Below, piece after piece: positions 1 to 10,810 of a stretch of DNA of 64,000 nt (the stretch's first letter is position 1; each line of letters starts with the position of its first letter). The DNA lies in NCBI GenBank assembly GCA_916700875.1, contig CAKAKS010000031.1, positions 12,721,124 to 12,785,123 on the forward strand, read 5' to 3'. The notes under the pieces are model-generated. The model saw only the letters and a program-made list of their open reading frames with translations, ran no database searches and was not told the origin of the DNA. Both the position numbers and the translations under genes were made by a program. This stretch comes from Sebastes aleutianus. Lineage: Eukaryota; Chordata; Actinopteri; Perciformes; Sebastidae.

Positions 1-494
1 CCATGAAGCTCCTTCAGAAGAAAGGACGGAGGAGAAAGGGAGAGAAAAGAAGGGATGAAAAAGTGAGCGTGACAAGGAGAAAAGGGCAGAGCTGGTAAGA
101 AATAGATTGGTCAGATAATTGAGCGGCAAATGCATGTGAAGCAATATGGAAATTTAATATGTGAAATGTATTATGCATTCAACATTGATGGAAATATTAA
201 GTATGGATCCAGTGGTCCCTACATGAGGTTGAACTACAATGTCATGCACATTATCAAAGTTTTTTTGCTGAAACACACTTTTTCCACCAAAAACTCATCT
301 GTGAATTAGATGAAACCGATGTCCCTTTTCTCTTACAGTGTTATCAAGCACCGACAATATTTCTGTACTGGCTGAAGACAATCCTTAGCATCATCCATTG
401 TGACAGGCAGCAACATCAGGCGTCCACTTGTACGCGGGACATTTTGATCACACACTCGGCCCTTGTTCCAGTTACGGAAATGACTGCAATACGG
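1..494. other. Non-coding stretch, nothing recognised
   Basis: AT-rich sequence with no reading frame worth calling, no tandem repeat and no mobile-element end that I can see. It runs up to the left terminus of the TIR element that starts at 495. Confidence 0.6.
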
Positions 495-516
495 ACAATG
501 GGCCTCATGCAAGAAC

Positions 517-550
517 CACTCGTACGAACAAATTTGTTCTTGTACGAGTG
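517..550. repeat. Near-perfect palindrome (hairpin) at the element's left end
   Basis: The left arm starts cactcgtac and the right arm ends gtacgagtg, around a centre of aacaaatttgtt. The two arms pair over about 16 bases each with a 2-nt bulge. It lies two bases inside the left TIR of the 495-1627 element, so it is probably a subterminal hairpin of that family. Confidence 0.7.
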
Positions 551-689
551 ATTAACTACATCTGCAAAATAATGTATATTAAAAATGTATTTGGTATATT
601 GTGATTGTGATTATTTTGTGATTATCTTGTGAAATGTAATTATTCATAATATGTAATTTCGCTTTGGCAATAAGGTAACCTGAACATTC

Positions 690-724
690 ATGCCAATAAA
701 GCTTATTTGAATTTGAATTTGATT
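690..724 (+). repeat. LINE-like 3' tail with TTTGAA repeats
   Basis: A 'tgccaataaagctt' phrase is followed by tandem atttga units. Phrases of this kind close the 3' end of several teleost LINE families. It may mark a small 3'-only LINE insertion inside the surrounding TIR element. No coding sequence accompanies it. Confidence 0.35.
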
Positions 725-1627
725 TAGGAGAACTTGTCAAATTCACCAATTTTCTCGTATTTTGAATTTTCTCTCAGCCATGAACATAATTTCCGAGTGG
801 TCCAGACCTGTCGTAGGAGTCATGTGGAATCATGTACTGTTATCCAAACCTAAGTTTTTCACAAATGGATTGTATATTTCATTACTTTGAAGCAATTTTG
901 AGTTTGAAAATCCTACATAAATTACACTACATAATTATATTGACATTGTCCTGTTTGACTCTAAATGTATTCACATAGCCGAACAACATCATCCTTAATT
1001 TAAATTGGCAATTAATGCTATTGTATAATACTAAAATATCAATGCAAAATTACGTAAATTACACACTAATTGAAGGTTATCAGGCATCATGGCTGACTTA
1101 CTTCTTTTTGATATCAGGCCCTTGGAAGAAGAAGACAAAGAAGAAAAAGAGGAGTGTTTTTATTGTGCTTATATATTGGCAGAGAGATGAATGGGGCAGG
1201 ACGCCTAGCCTTGTATGGTATCATTGGGGCGTTAATTATGCTAATTCACAATTCTCATAAACACACGCTCATTTAAAGCACAAATGTCATATTAAATCAC
1301 TCTATTTCCTCATTCACAACATCTCTTACTAAAAGGCAGGAAAAGGGTATTCAATATAGGCTCTATATACCTACACAAATATACTATGAACTGTGCTTAT
1401 CTTTGACCTTTTAAAATCTATTATTGCTTGGTACTTTTTCCTCATTCGCCCACCATAAAGAGAGCCGATGGCATTCATTATGTTTATGCAAGCCATTTAA
1501 ACAGTTATCTAAAGTTGCTGAATCTGATGTGGCACATTTGTACGAGCCCATGGTGCGAAAAAAAAAAAAAAAACTAAAAGAAAGTTAAGACCAGAATACA
1601 AAAACATTCTTGCATGAGGCCCGTTGT

Positions 1628-3911
1628 TCCTCCTGGAAGAGGTGTATCACATGTAGATGTAAGAAATTAGTGGTCAAAGGGTGACAGCATTTTTAAAAAC
1701 CCAAAAGAAAGTTGATCTAAAGCTCCTAAAATGAAGCACTTGGGGCTTCAATGTGCAGAAGCAGAGAGCCAACACGTAAATTATCACTTTCTCTCTTCAT
1801 TGTACCTGCAAATATAAACCGTCACGTGTATGTGCAGAATGATTGTTTCAAGCCTGCCAGGCATGCAACCTACAGAGACACATTTCCACATCTAGCAATT
1901 AATTAAGCATGAAATGATAAAACAACCAAACATGTAGGATGCCTGCGGAGATGCATGCTGATCTCAGCACTGCTGTGTTTCAGCTAAAGCAAACAGATGG
2001 GAGTTTTAAATATGCAACAAGCCACTGGAGACGCTCCCATCAATTATATATAGTCTTTACTTTTCTAGCAGCATTGCAGTCAATGTCGTAACATTGCATT
2101 AACACAAGTGAGCATTGTCACTGTGCGTATTGCTACTATTAACAGTCATGCAATATTTATATTCGCTACATAACAGTGGTAATAGTTGTGTGGTTTTTAT
2201 ACATTAATATAAAACTTGTAGCCAAGTAAATTGAAAAGTAAGTAAAAAAAATAAGTAGAGAATAAAAAAAAAAATACAAAGCTGTTGAAATTCTCAGTGT
2301 TGAGGAAGAAGTGAGTGGAAAAGGTGACATTGTACATGACTGATGTGTAGATGTGGGAATATGAATGAATTAGTTATTTTACTTGGCCAAAAATAAAAGG
2401 AAAATAAAAAGAGAGCTATTAAACTATAAATAATATTTAGCACTCAAGCTTACGTATGCGTTTGGGGATTTGCTGCTTGGCCTGTAAGTTGGATTTATGT
2501 TGGTTTTTTTTTGTCTCGTGTAGGTTCTCCACAGGGAAATTTGTGTTTTTTTGGAAACCAATTTGCATTTTTTAGTGTTGTATGTTGTGCTAGGTGAACC
2601 AGTTACAAGTTAACATCTGAACTTGAACTATCTCAGGTTTACTTATTTATACAACAACCTACAGTACTCAGCATGTTGACTATGGCTTTGGTTAAGGTTA
2701 GGGAAAGATCATGTTTTTGGTTGAATGTCAATAAAATAGTCACTGATCTTGATCTTTCAAATGATTTGCTCATGCAAATTAGTAAACATCATTTCTAGAA
2801 GACAGAGGTGACGTGTGCACAGCTTTATTCCCGACTTCCAATAGATTAGGCTAGATGTTTTAACATTACCAAAGGTTAAGTTCATACAATAGAAATAAAC
2901 AGAGTCTCACGGCAGTTTGTGAAATAGTCATGAAACTTAAACTTAAAATGATGAACACACACGCACCATTTGAATTATTCTTTCAGAGCAGCAACAACAC
3001 ACTGATGTATACTTTATACCAAACACTGCTGTCTTTTTAATACTTTTCATACCTCTCCCTCTCTCAATTTTCTCATACAGGCTTCCGTGAAAGATTGTTC
3101 CAGTACAGTACATCTACTCACATTTCAATGAACACAAAGACTTCAGAAAGAAAAAAAAAAATATATATACAGCTTTATTTTTTTGCCATTGCAGGTTGCA
3201 ACAACAAAATATAAAGAAATGTAGAATTGCAGTACAATAATCAATACAATAAGTTACTGTAAACTCACTGAAAGCAAAGTAATTACAGTGCAATGTTAAA
3301 CAAAAAAAATAGTACACAAGCAATGTCATCCATGGTCCCCTTCTTTTTTCTTATCCTCCTCTCTCTCTTCCTCTTAATTTCATTCTCACCGCCTACACGT
3401 TTGTTAAGTTCTCACAAAAGTCGTTCTATCTGTAGTGCTAAGACTCAGACTGATTGGTGTTCAACAAGTGTTTTTAGGTGTGTGTTTTCCCAATAATTGG
3501 AAAAGAAATTTCATTCTTGTACGTGTGTGTCTAATGTAAGAAACAGTGTGTTGTGTTCTGCAGGACGTATGTTGAAGAAGTGCAAAGCAGAATTATGCAG
3601 TTTTGGTGCCTTTGTTTAAGGCATGGTTACAAAAGTTAAGGTTTGATGCTTTTGTGTATAGCGTTCACTTTTTCAGTGTGTTAGCAATCGCAAAAAAACA
3701 CTGTTAACATTTGAAATGTGAGTACACCAACAGACTTTTTCCTTTGCCATCTTTCATAATTTGTCACAATTTGTCAGCATTTCCACACTCTGACTTCTTT
3801 ATTTCCTTTCCCCCTCCCTTCCTCTGTCTTACTGTGGTCTTCCTAATGAATGCTGATCGAACCTGGGACCTGCAATACATCACTAACATATACACTCACT
3901 CTCTTTTCCTG
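1628..3911. other. Non-coding stretch with one transposon-end fragment
   Basis: AT-rich with short A and T runs, and no convincing exon. At 2911-2938 the sequence around gtgaaatagtca resembles the outer part of the TIRs of the element at 7991-9168, so it is probably a stray end of that family. A pyrimidine-rich patch at 3340-3380 produces a short spurious reading frame. Confidence 0.5.
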
Positions 3912-3931
3912 TCTCTCTCTCTCTCTCTCTC
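3912..3931. repeat. (TC)n microsatellite
   Basis: About ten TC units in a row, inside a wider pyrimidine-rich patch. Confidence 0.9.
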
Positions 3932-4104
3932 ACTCACACACTCATGCAGGCAGCGAGTCAGTGAAGCATTGAGAAGAGGTCTGTTCTGACTGTGGTCAAA
4001 TGAGTCACCTGGGAATCAGACAACATCAATCCTGCTGTCAATACAGGACAGCTGAGCCATTCATCCTGCCCGCCCGCAAGGGGGAGGGTGGGTCAGGGCA
4101 TGCA

Positions 4105-4106
<2 letters not shown>

Positions 4107-4150
<44 letters not shown>
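4107..4150. repeat. (GT)22 microsatellite
   Basis: An uninterrupted run of 22 GT dinucleotides (44 bp). Long uninterrupted GT runs are usually length-polymorphic in fish. Confidence 0.97.
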
Positions 4151-4153
<3 letters not shown>

Positions 4154-5447
4154 GGAAAGAGTGCATATTTGTTTGTTGGTGTAGGCTGGTTGGTTAGATG
4201 CAGAGAAAAGTCAAAGTGTGCGGTGACTCTTGAGTGACCACTATTTTTCCCCCTCTCCAATAAGGAACCCAATTCATCCTCTCCACATAAGATTGTCTTT
4301 TTTTAAGATGTTAAACATTCTGTACATTATTCATCACCGTCTTCAGTAGCCTCGGGGCATGAAACCATATAGATTTACCCTCTAACGCAATGACTGTTCA
4401 GGTCTGCAGACGACATAGCAATATAGGCTATCTATGCCCATGAAACTGAGTGTATGGAAGACAGTCAGTTGGTGTGCTTCTGACTATCTGACAAAAAAAA
4501 CGTTGACGCATTTACACGTTTGTATCCTTATCAAACATGAACCTCCTGATTGTGTGTATGTGTGTTTGACCTTGAGTTTAAACCTCTGAGGTACAGTATG
4601 TGTGTTTGTCTTTTGTGTGTGTGTATGTTCCCTAACCAGTTGTGCATTGCCTGAAGGCATCATCAAACAACGGTTTTACCACAAGAATACATCATCACCC
4701 TATTATCAACCTATTGCACACATAGAGGTAAGATTTAGATGCTGTTGCTTATAATTGTTTCTGTTTCTCATTCACGCTCTCTGTATCTCAGATATGGTTG
4801 ATGCCCCTGGTCGTGTTCTTCCCCGTCTGACTTTCTCCGTTTTTCAAAAAAAGACAGGTCATCCGGGCAGGCCACTCTTTCCCAATCTTGTCTCCGTCTC
4901 TACTCTCTCTGCCATCTTTATCTCCATTTCATGTACCCCATCTCTTTCCTATGCTCTTCACTCCCAATCTTCCATCACTGTAGTCTTTTTTTTCCGCCAT
5001 GTGTGACTAATCCGCTCTGATGACATCGGTGCTCCGTGTGCTTGTGTGTGAGTATGTGAGTGTGTTGTTTTTTATGTCTGTACTTGCTTGTGTTGGAGAC
5101 CTTATGAAGCTTTACTTCGGTGAGTTGAATCCTTGTTGTGTGCAACGAAAGGCAACGTGTTAACTGATAATTTCCAACACTGTGGAGGAATGGAATGGTG
5201 TATCTGTAGGAGCAATATGATCAACACATCACCCATGGTTGATTAAATGGCAGAGTGGCTGGGGGGACTTGGTCTTCGAGTGGGCAGCCCACAAGCTTCT
5301 TGGCTCTACTCGCACCACTGGGAAGTTATAACATCTTTGTGTATTTTCACCATGTTCTAGTTTGTTGTTGTTTAAACAAGGTTTTAACAAGGTTTCCGAC
5401 ATAAACCCCAAAAAGGTTTCATATCAGCCTTGTATGACGCTTGCAGA
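4151..5447. other. Non-coding stretch, nothing recognised
   Basis: Contains short TG-rich patches (about 4550-4630 and 5040-5070) and a pyrimidine-rich segment (about 4755-5000) that creates a low-complexity reading frame with no recognisable domain. No gene or element end identified. Confidence 0.55.
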
Positions 5448-6200
5448 AACAACGTAACGTAACGTAACGACGTAACGTACAACGTAACGTAACAACGTAG
5501 CGTAACAACGTAGCGTAACAACGTAGCGTAACAACGTAGCGTAACAACGTAGCGTAACAACGTAGCGTAACAACGTAACGTAACAACGTAACGTAACAAC
5601 TTAACGTAAGAATGCAACGTAACAACACAAAATTACAATGTAACGACGTAACAGCGTAACAATGTAACGTAACAATGTAATGAAACAATGTAGAGTAAAA
5701 ACGTAGCATAAATACATAACGTACAAACGTAGCGTAAAAACATAACGTAAAAACATATCGGAAAAATGTAGCGTAACAACGTAACGTAGGAGACAACGTA
5801 ATGTAACAATGTAATGTAACAACATAACGTACAATGTAACGTAACAACGCAACGTAAGAATGCAACATAACAATGTAACGTAACAACACAGCATAACAAT
5901 GTAACAACGTTACAACGCAACAACACAACGTAACAATGTAACGTAACAACGTGGCGTAACAACGTGGCGTAACAACGTAGCGTAACAACACAACATAACG
6001 CAATGTAACAACACAATGTAACAATGCAACATAACAATGTAACAACACAACGTAACAATGCAATGTAATTACACAATGTAACAATGCAACATAACAATGT
6101 AACGTAACAATGTAACGACATAAAGATGTAACAGTGTAACGACGTAACAAAGTAACAATGTAACAATGTAACTTAACAAAGTAACAACGTAACGTAACTA
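5448..6200. repeat. Minisatellite of a 13-bp unit, about 750 bp
   Basis: The unit is aacaacgtagcgt. Six consecutive identical copies occupy 5491-5568, followed by copies reading aacaacgtaacgt. From about 5610 to 6200 the units decay (gtaacaatgtaac and similar) with indels. The reverse-complement unit contains no stop codon in any phase, and 13 is not a multiple of 3, so all three minus-strand frames stay open and give overlapping R/Y/V/T/L/C/H-rich frames of up to 243 codons. These are artefacts of the repeat. The array lies just beside a dispersed-repeat fragment (6285-6356) whose relative at 41100-41510 contains similar caacaacgtaactt motifs at the matching position. Confidence 0.95.
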
Positions 6201-6284
6201 TCGTAAATAAACAACAACCACCTTTAGCTGACTTTCTTATGTAACGTCACATAAGAAGCTTAACAACATTATGTAAAACATAAC

Positions 6285-6356
6285 GGGACATGAACCACGG
6301 TCTCCTGGGCGAAAGTCCTGTGTTCGTTTAACCCATCCACCAACCCTCTCATCTGC
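6285..6356 (-). mobile_element. Dispersed-repeat fragment next to the minisatellite
   Basis: Read on the minus strand it carries the phrase 'cgcccaggagaccg', also seen at 8413 and, in variant form, at 25612, 55180 and 58212. Read forward it matches 41440-41500 ('ggtctcctgggcgaaag' against 'atctcctggttgaaag'), including the closing 'tccacc'. It is the outer portion of the repeat from which the adjacent array appears to have expanded. Confidence 0.65.
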
Positions 6357-7913
6357 CCTTTGAGGACTTTCTTGCTTCTTATATTCTTTGTTATACCACA
6401 AAACTTTCATACCACGTAACTTTCAATGACGGTTGGTCGATAAACTATGTAATTTGCTCTGACCAGATGCAAAAACTTCCACATTCAACACATCTATGGT
6501 TTGCAGAAACGTACAATGCCAAAAAAAAATCCTGAAAACTGGGCGCATTTTCTTGGTAAGGTGAAGTGAGGACAGTCCCAAACTATGTATCAGCTATGTA
6601 CTAAATTTATATCAAGCTAAAGAGAGAAAAATACAGCATCGGATAATTAAAAATATTGTAAAGCAGGCCATTACATACAATCACAGAAGTCGGTCACATT
6701 AGGATGACATATTAATTTACACTCATCTGTTTGACAATTATGCCTCTGTTATTTGCTATCTGTACAATGTATTTAAATATGTTATATCAGACTCTACATC
6801 AATGGATGTTTTCTCCTTCAGAGTGATGGATTAACTACTTTTGGAGCAGTTTTTTCTAAAGCTTTTAGAGGTGAATGGGGAGCGAAAGAGCAATTCAGAA
6901 GTCGAGAAACAAGAGTAAACATTTAGAATATACGTTAAATAGATGGAAAACATTAAACTTAGAGTGAAATGTCAGAAGCCGAAGGGGTTGAGAACTGCTG
7001 CCTTCATCATTGTCCTTAACGCCACCGTGCCACCCTACTCTCACGCTGTGTATTCAGTGTGAGTAATGTGCTGCTTGACACAAGAACGGATGGCAAAAGA
7101 AGGCGATGTCAATAGCGGGTGCTTGCCGAGAAGTGTTTTTTCATTGCCGGGTGTCATAACAGAAGTGTCTGGTCATGCATCTCTCTGACTCCATGCAGTA
7201 CATCACTCAGTGCACACGCACTCCAAGACACACACACACTCTCTCAGACCCCACGAATGCAAGAAAACATGCACAATATTCTTCAGTAAGTGTATGCATT
7301 GTATTCAGTAACACTCATCACGTTGAAAAAGTACGTGTCGCGGTGAATACCGAGCAGTCAGCCAGACACAGTGAGGCTGTTATGTGACCAGACAAAAACA
7401 CTGGGTGAGGGAGATTCACAAAAGCAACACTTAGAAGAAAAAAAAAAAAAGGAAGGCAGACGGAGATGGATAGACAGAAAAAAGAAGAGAGAGAATCACG
7501 GAAAGAAAGTAACAAATTAAGATAGGGAGACCGGTAATTGTTCCCAGGGTGGAAAGAAAGTATTGTGGCCAGCGGAGCCAGCTTTGTTTAAGAAGAAACC
7601 TCAATCAACCAACTTTGGATCAACCAAAAAACTTCCTCCTTTATTAGTGTTTATATCCCCTCCCACACCATCTGACACCTCCTCTGCCCTCCTTTACCTC
7701 TCTCTCCCCATTGTCCTTTTTCTCCCACATCTCAGCCCGCCAGCTGCTCTCGTTGAATCCTAAAATCTCCTCCAAGTGAAAATGTGTAAACCCGTGCATA
7801 CGAGCAAACACACACACTCGCAAAGGAATCAATAGCTGAATAGAGACATTGTCTGTTGTCAGGCCGCGTCCCAGATGTTTCCGTGAAAGACAGATGGATG
7901 AGTAAAACTGCCA

Positions 7914-7918
<5 letters not shown>
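6357..7918. other. Non-coding stretch, nothing recognised
   Basis: Includes an A run near 7438-7451 and a pyrimidine-rich patch at about 7630-7740. Both give short low-complexity frames. No exon, RNA gene or element terminus is apparent. Confidence 0.55.

Positions 7919-7945
<27 letters not shown>
7919..7945. repeat. (TG)13 microsatellite
   Basis: About 13 TG units, continuing into an imperfect TG/TTTG tract to about 7975. Confidence 0.95.
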
Positions 7946-8183
7946 ATTTGTGTATTTGTGTATGTGTGTGCTTGTATGCATATTATATCAGCCCAGTTGC
8001 ACAGCAGTTTAGGAAATAGTCAGAATTTAATGTATTGATTTGTGTACATAGACACGAATTTCCCATTTTTTCGTAATGGGTCAGCATGAAGTCACTTCTT
8101 ATGTAATCCACATAATTCTGAACAGGGAAGTATAAAGAGCACTGAACGCTGCGTAGGGAGGACGTCGGGTGGATGGGTGTGTC

Positions 8184-8200
8184 AAAAAAACACTAGACTT
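8184..8200. repeat. Left target-site duplication of the SINE
   Basis: The 17-bp sequence aaaaaaacactagactt occurs here and again, without a mismatch, at 8397-8413, immediately flanking the SINE. Confidence 0.9.
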
Positions 8201-8396
8201 GGGCGCCTGGGTTAGCTCAGTTGGTAGAGCGGGCGTCCATGTATTAAGGCTTGGTCCTGACCGCGGCGGCCCGGGTTCGAATCCGGCCTGTGGCCCTTTC
8301 CGCATCCACTCTCTCTCTCCCCCCTTTCAAGACTCTATCCACTGTCCTGTCATAAAAATGGAAAATGCCCCCAAAAAAATAACTTTAAAAAAAAAC
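8201..8396 (+). mobile_element. tRNA-derived SINE, full length
   Basis: The head is tRNA-like, with an A box ttagctcagttgg (8212-8224) and a B box ggttcgaatcc (8274-8284), the split promoter bound by TFIIIC for RNA polymerase III transcription. The body is pyrimidine-rich (ctctctctcc) and the tail is A-rich. A perfect 17-bp target-site duplication flanks it, the mark of LINE-machinery insertion. A SINE encodes no protein and depends on a partner LINE. It sits inside the 7991-9168 element and is therefore younger than it. It is not a tRNA gene, because the anticodon-arm region does not fold as a standard cloverleaf and the 3' body continues past the acceptor position. I recognise this SINE type as common in percomorph fish. 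Confidence 0.9.
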
Positions 8397-8413
8397 AAAA
8401 AAACACTAGACTT
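8397..8413. repeat. Right target-site duplication of the SINE
   Basis: Exact 17-bp match to 8184-8200. After the SINE is removed, the host-element phrase continues directly from cactagactt into ccgcccaggagacc. Confidence 0.9.
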
Positions 8414-9168
8414 CCGCCCAGGAGACCGGTGTTCCAGTGTCCCGTGTGAACCAGAAGTCAACATTGATTTATTTGTTACGTAACTTCCGTACTGAAGTTA
8501 CGCCACTTCCAGAGTTATTTTAACCCAAAGCGTGATCTTTTCCTAAACCTGAGTAGTTTTATTGTCTAAGCCTAACCAAGTCGATATTTTCCTAAACCTA
8601 AATAAGTAGTTTTATTTTTAAAAGACGGAAATTTACACGTGCGCCATCTGTTGCTGGTCAAATTAACACCAGACTTTCGCCCAGGAGACTGGTGTTAGTG
8701 TCCCGTGTAAACCAAAAGTCAATGTTAATTTATTTGTCACGTAACTTCCGTACTTCCGTACTACGTTACGGCACTTTCTGAGTTGTTCTAAGCCAAACCA
8801 CGATATTTTTCCAAAGCTAACTAAGTAGTTTTTGTCATGTAACTTCCGTACTTAAATTCTGCCACTTCCGGTGTTATTTTTACCCAAACCACAATCTTTT
8901 CCTAAAACTGACTAAGTAGTTGTGTTGCCTAGTCCTAACCAAGTCGATCTTTTTCTAAACCTAACTAGTTTTATTTTGAAAAGACTGGAGCGGTAAATTG
9001 ACATGTGCATCACATGTTGCTGGACATTCGTAGGAATGAAAGCATGAAAAATACATTGTTGAAAGTTGTGCTGAGCGTCACGAAAAAAAATGAGAAATTC
9101 ATGTCTATGGACACAAATCCAATAGATTAAATTTTGTGACTATTTCACGAACTGTCATGACACTGTGT

Positions 9169-9529
9169 TGATTATATGAATGTCAGTTTCAGTGATGGAA
9201 TGTATATTTGTGCCTAAATATTTATATAATAATAATTTTTGAAGTGTCCAAATCCAATCTGTCTTTTCTTTTGGTGAAAGTGAGAATGTAGTTTCATGTA
9301 TGTACAAATCAGTTTTTTTTTTTTTGTTTAGCCATGGTGGGTTTGAATCCACCACTGTGTATGCATGCGTTTTACGGGCATAATAAAGTTTAGAGTTTTA
9401 TTGATTTGGACTCAGTCCTGACTCACAGCTATCAGCTCCGTCTCCACGCTGACCCGTATCGACCGGATTCATTCCGATGGACAATAAAACTTAAACTGTT
9501 CCACTGATCACCACTCCAAGACTCTAAAC
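9169..9529. other. Non-coding stretch with poly-T
   Basis: Contains a T run at about 9313-9325 followed by 'ggtttgaatccacc', which looks like an isolated B-box but has no A box at a suitable distance. Nothing else recognised. Confidence 0.5.
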
Positions 9530-10300
9530 TGATTGTTCTGCACTATTAGTATGGGGGAGGAGGAAGATAGAGGGGTGGTAGCGGCGAGAGAAATGAGAGG
9601 GGAGCAGTGGGAAGATTGTGCTCCAATTGAATTGAAACCAGAGAGGATAGAGAGCAGGGAGATTTTGAGGATAGTCATGAAAGGATGGGATGGTGACAAC
9701 GAGGTGGGGAACTGATAATAAAAGCTTATCTTTTACACTGATTACTACTAACGCTAATTACCCTGCGCTGTTAGTATGTGTGCATCAGTGACGATTAGTA
9801 TGGTGAAGGGTGATGGAGGCAGGGCAATAGAGGAGGAGATGAAAGTAGGAAAGGAAGGGCACCGGCATAAAAAATTTAACAGCCTTATCCCAGCTGCTCA
9901 ACAGTTTAAACTGCCGCAAAAAACGGAAAGATGAATGAATATTAAGAGGAAAGAGAAGGGATGCAGGTGGTGGATATAAGGGGAATTCCAATGAAATGTA
10001 CTAGAATATTGAACTAGCGACGTGGATGGAGGGAGGATGGGATGTTAAGGACGTTGATGAAACATTAAACACCCTCACACCGTCGGCTGAAACTGTAAAC
10101 TGATTATTAATGGGAGGAAAAGGCGGAGAGTAGGTGAAAGGGGAGGAAGAATGGCAGAGAGAAAGACATACAAGGTTGAAGTACAAGGGAGCGAAAGCTG
10201 ATAAAAGTTGAAATGGATGTATCCCTGTGGGAGGAAGCAGACTAAGGGAGAGAAAGATAGGAGAGTAAATGTGATAATTTGAGGACTAATTCTATAAAAT
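9530..10300. other. Purine-rich block with recurring AT-rich landmarks
   Basis: The plus strand is dominated by A and G (for example gggggaggaggaagatagag at 9552). Purine-rich segments alternate with short motifs such as tctaaactgatt (9523), aaatttaacagcc (9878), gtttaaactgcc (9905) and gtaaactgattatt (10095). A similar pattern recurs at 11640-12300. This may be a decayed long-period repeat. No coding potential is visible. Confidence 0.4.
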
Positions 10301-10810
10301 TATGCAGGGCCAATTTATTCAGTCCAATCTACTAACACTGAGCTACTTAAATAACTACGTCAATTTTTTGAGCTCTTGATTTAGAGCAAACTCAGTGTTG
10401 TGAATGTGATGATTGCAATTTCTTAGTGTCAATGGGACCAGTGATTACCTTCCCTTTTCTCTGAGTGCGCTCTTTAAAATGACGAGCTTTATGGTTCGTA
10501 CAACCTACATGCCACACAGAAAATGTGTGTGTTGGGTAATTATGTCTAATGATGATTTTGTTTTCATTTAATGCCATCATATCTTTCATTCCAATTACTA
10601 GCGGCACAATTATTGAAACCACTCGCTCATGTTGACGTTTTTGCAACACAATTATCCACATTCGACACACATCGTTCAAAACTAAAAAGCCTCCGTGTTG
10701 TTTGCTAAACACTGCCATTGAAATACCACACTCAATTATCAAGCACCCAGAATGCAGATGTGAAAACACCTGTAACCAATTAGCTTGATCACTATAAATA
10801 GGATTCAGGT
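10301..10810. other. Unique sequence, possible conserved non-coding element
   Basis: From about 10380 to 10800 there is unique-looking, non-repetitive sequence with many homeodomain-type cores (aatta, taattag, tcaattat) and no simple repeats. A 125-codon minus-strand frame spans most of it, but the translation shows no recognisable domain. Such composition is common in vertebrate conserved enhancers but does not prove one. No alignment was possible. Confidence 0.25.

Larger units (their letters stand above)
495..1627. mobile_element. TIR element of about 1.1 kb, non-autonomous
   Basis: The ends are inverted copies of each other. The motif gggcctcatgcaagaa lies at 500-515 and its exact reverse complement lies at 1607-1622; the match continues outward for five more bases with one mismatch (495-515 against 1607-1627). 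No transposase-like frame lies inside, so it would be a non-autonomous DNA transposon. The interior holds a hairpin (517-550), a LINE-like tail near 690-724 and a run of 16 A at 1558-1573. A degraded relative may lie at 52811-53656. I see no clear target-site duplication, so the exact ends are uncertain by a few bases. Confidence 0.6.
7991..9168. mobile_element. Long-TIR non-autonomous transposon, host of a SINE
   Basis: The left arm (about 7991-8086) and the reverse complement of the right arm (about 9069-9168) align over roughly 80-95 bp with small indels. Shared landmarks include gaaatagtca, gatttgtgt, catagaca and tcagca. The interior holds repeats of a phrase with cgcccaggagac, gtgtcccgtgt and cgtaacttccgtact: the block from about 8401 recurs about 260 bp downstream, and part of it again about 98 bp later. 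No transposase frame is visible. Removing the SINE and one target duplicate leaves an element of about 0.96 kb. A related but shorter copy lies at 58080-58430. Confidence 0.65.

Noticed and set aside
5419..6150. 243-codon minus-strand frame and two overlapping frames of 177 and 97 codons
   Set aside because: They are produced by the 13-bp tandem repeat, which lacks stop codons on that strand. Composition is restricted to a few residues.
8201..8290. tRNA gene
   Set aside because: A and B boxes are present, but the segment continues into a SINE body and A-rich tail bounded by a target-site duplication.
9320..9360. SINE head near ggtttgaatcc
   Set aside because: Isolated B-box-like string; no A box, body, tail or target duplication.
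10392..10769. 125-codon minus-strand frame as a gene
   Set aside because: The translation has no recognisable domain, and the composition is that of AT-rich non-coding sequence.
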